From Auriscalpium vulgare (taxonomy: Eukaryota > Basidiomycota > Agaricomycetes > Russulales > Auriscalpiaceae): a stretch of DNA of 64,000 nt. The notes below the pieces were generated by a model that searched no databases, was not told where the DNA came from, and was given only the letters and a program-made list of their open reading frames with translations. A program made the translations under genes and the position numbers. The stretch spans positions 124,001 to 188,000 of the forward strand of contig JAHBBC010000030.1 of the NCBI GenBank assembly GCA_019915015.1. Reading direction: 5' to 3'. Within the stretch, counting starts at the first letter, position 1; each line of letters opens with the position of its first letter. Shown here in pieces: positions 59,220 to 64,000 of the stretch.

Positions 59220-61581
<2,362 letters not shown>

Positions 61582-62096
61582 ATCTTTGAATGTGCTCCAT
61601 GTACAAGTAGCCGATGTCATGTCCATAATTGCATATCAGTTCTGTGAACTTTACAATGCCGGATGCCCTAGTAGTAGTAGAGGACCGTTTTAGATGTCGT
61701 CAAAGGAGCTAACCCTAACCCTGTCGCTCGTTTCGCGCACGCCCGGAAGCTCTGAGTCAGGGTAGGGAAGTTGAACTTATTGAAGTTAACGCTTCTCGGA
61801 GATCTTCCTTTCTTCCACCGCGGCACGAGTCGCATCACAATGGCTCGCATGTACCACTTGCCTTGCGATCCATCGGGTCAGTCCGCCAGAGTATGATCTC
61901 CGTCATTCTGAGATTCTGTTTTGGCCCGGGGCTGCCACACTGCGGCGACGCCCTTCTCGCTCCACGCTGTTGATGCCAGAGGCGAATTCCTATGTCTATT
62001 ATAAGTATACACACCCCGAATCCCACTTCGATTCTCACGCAATTCACTTTGACCCTCTCAAATCTGCTGACTGGCTGTCCTTCCGCCCCAACCACC
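61582..62096. other. Intergenic gap
   Basis: 515 bp between tandem plus-strand genes. Short ORFs only, including a frame open through 61970-62164 that precedes the P450 ATG. No family recognised. Confidence 0.5.
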
Positions 62097-64000
62097 ATGT
62101 TGTTCCTGCTGCTGCAAGGCGTGTTGGCCGTGGGCTTTGGTCTAGTATTGGTCTCTTTCATTAGCTATCGCATCAGGCAGCTGCCTTTGCGCAACCTCCC
62201 TGGGCCTCCCGTTGTATCGTGGCTTACCGGTACGTTCAGTCAGCTAATCAGATTCATCTGGACGAGTGCAGTTGAACGTGAACTGCCAGACGTTGACGCC
62301 TGACCAGGTAACTATAAACAGCTGTATCAAGTCCGTGGAGGGGTCTTCCTCGAGCACATCTGGCGAACATACGGAAAGGCCGTCAGGGTTACCGGATTAT
62401 TGGGGGTGAGCCGCTCAACTGCTTCAGTTTTCTGCCTGACTGACACGGGCCTGACGCCAGGATGCCACGTTACTCGTCTCCGATGCGAAGGCCTGCAACA
62501 GCATACTGTTCAAGGAACAAGACATGTTGGAAGAGTCACATTGGCTCCTTCAGTACGTTCCATGTGCGTAGCTGGGAACACCTCTTGACGCGGGCGGGCG
62601 CGCTAGGACATCCCGACGTGTATTTGGCCCTGGCCTGCTCGCAACCATTGGTGAAAGCAACGTGGGATCAATGATCATGCCTCAGTTGCTAACCAGTACC
62701 AGGCGCGCATCATCGCATTGCGCAAACAACGCAAATTGTTGAATCCGGTTTTCTCCATCAAGCACGTGCGCTTGCTGCTGCCCCTCTTCCGCAATGTAAC
62801 AGCTCAGGTCAGCACGATGTAGTGTCCCTCAATTGGCATCGCATTGACTGTTCGTGAACACTACAGCTGGAGCAAGCCCTGGAAGACATCGTCGCGGAAG
62901 GCCCCTCAGAGGTCGATATGATGGAGGGACTCAGCCGCGTGGGGCTAGAATTGATCGCCCAAGGAGGTCTGGGCTACACATTCAACAGCTTCAGCACCTC
63001 AGATCCGCGGCACGAATACCGCGCTGCGCTCAAGCGGTACATGTGCGCTAGCCCCAATAACTGCGCGAGAGCCGCGTTCTCTGCTCATGCTCGCTCGCAG
63101 ACCGTCAATCTCGCAATTCGTCCCGTTCCGCAATATTTTCCCCTCCCTTTCAGAACATCTTCCTGGAAATGTCCTGCGGTGGTTTGCAGAGCGCATCCCG
63201 AATAAGAGGTTCGCGGAACTGATGGACATCTCAGACACGATGAGTGCAGCAGCGAAGGGTATATATGAGGAGAAGAAGGCCCTACTCGCGAGGGGGGATG
63301 CCGAGACGGTGTCGCAAGTCGGAGAGGGTAGGGATATTTTGAGCATGCTCAGTACGTGAATGTTTCAGTGTGCGACGGTTGGCTTACTTTAGGTATGGGC
63401 TATATTTCAGTGCTTGCGAACATGGCCGCATCAGAAGAGGACCGCCTCCCAGTGGAGGAGATTCTGGGTCAAATAAAGTACGTGTCCTCTGGGCGCTACT
63501 GTGTTTAATTTACCGACGTGTCTCCAGCACCTTCTTATTCGCCGGCACGGATACCACGTCTTCTGCGCTGGCGAGGCTAATCCACCAGTTATCCCTGCGT
63601 CCTGACGTTCAGGACAAGCTTCGACAAGAATTGAAGGATGCAAGGTTCCGTAGTGAGCTTGATTATGACCAGCTCATGGAGCTTCCGTACCTCGATGCCG
63701 TGTGTCGTGAGACGTTACGCCTGTTCGTGCCACGTCCCTTTGTTTTGCTTCTTCTGACACCGGAGACACTCACAGTTTCCCTCCCCTGGAGTTAGTTGCC
63801 CGCGTGTATGCGACCACTTCCCGATCACGCTGATACTCATTCTCTCTGATGCCCAGCTGCCTGAAGGATGCCACCATCCCTCTTTCCACCCCCGTCCAGA
63901 GCGTCAACGGTCCGCTGACCTCGCTCTACATCCCGCACGGCACGACGGTATTTATAAATATCAAGGGCATCAACCGGGATGTGGAACTCTGGGGCGCAGA
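62097..64000 (+). CDS. Cytochrome P450, 3' end cut by window edge
   Basis: Membrane anchor MLFLLLQGVLAVGFGLVLVS from ATG 62097, then hinge LRNLPGPPVVSWLTG. Then VFLEHIWRTYGKAVRVTGLL, VFGPGLLATIG, RKQRKLLNPVFSIKHVRLLL, EGLSRVGLELIAQGGLGYTF, LSEHLPGNVLRWFAERIPNK, MAASEEDRLPVEEILGQI, TFLFAGTDTTSSALARLIHQ (I-helix), LPYLDAVCRETLRL (ExxR), SLYIPHGTTVFINIKGINRD. The window ends before the heme-binding loop, so catalytic competence cannot be judged. Near 62712-62724 the frame between 'LATIG' and 'RKQRKLL' is off by what looks like a 7-nt insertion relative to the sister gene at 39536. Unless an unusual splice corrects it, this copy is also broken. Same local family as 31555 and 39536. Confidence 0.82.

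Overview
This is nuclear DNA from a filamentous basidiomycete, most likely an Agaricomycete of the Polyporales type. The reasons are many 50-65 bp GT-AG introns per gene, dense genes on both strands, GC-rich coding sequence, and protein families typical of that group (GH79 glucuronidase-like protein, P450s, a flavin monooxygenase, a type-B carboxylesterase). The genus cannot be named from the sequence alone.

Layout, left to right. 1-30 kb is a mostly intact housekeeping segment: CLA4-type PAK kinase (-), mitochondrial ribosomal protein uS19m (-), a METTL14/Kar4-type MT-A70 protein (-) head-to-head with NOC2 (+), a small CBP6-like complex III assembly protein (-), an HSPA12-like Hsp70 (+), D-arabinono-1,4-lactone oxidase (+), a UBE2G2/Ubc7-type E2 (-) and the RNA polymerase III second-largest subunit RPC2 (-). 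30-47 kb is a disturbed segment: P450 relics, a UBE2G1-type E2 (intact) opposite a drastically shortened EMC1, a GH79 gene with repeated reading-frame breaks, an intron-containing tRNA-Lys(CUU), a decayed copy of the nucleoporin NUP192/NUP205, and an SFT2-like Golgi protein with frame breaks. 47-54 kb is one complete DNA transposon of 6,814 bp with 31-32 bp terminal inverted repeats and a perfect 8 bp target duplication. 54-64 kb holds an FMO/Baeyer-Villiger-type monooxygenase (+), DUS2 tRNA-dihydrouridine synthase (-), a secreted carboxylesterase (+) and the 5' part of another P450 (+) cut by the window edge.

Main points for a second look. (1) The transposon at 47165-53978 joins P-element/THAP9-like features (31 bp TIR, 8 bp TSD, D-x2-H-x2-K-x2-R-N motif) to an upstream Ulp1-like cysteine protease region. 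(2) The METTL14-like protein ends in a long Met/Asn/Gly low-complexity tail where animal METTL14 has RGG repeats, and carries DPPF at the catalytic-motif position. (3) EMC1 here is reduced to its two ends. (4) Nearly all frame breaks in GH79, SFT2 and the transposase are single-base losses, mostly in short G/C runs, so local consensus error must be separated from real gene decay. (5) Two ER-type E2 enzymes (UBE2G2 and UBE2G1 classes) lie about 10 kb apart.

All gene models are hand-read from translation and splice signals. Outer coordinates are more reliable than internal intron borders. No database search was possible.
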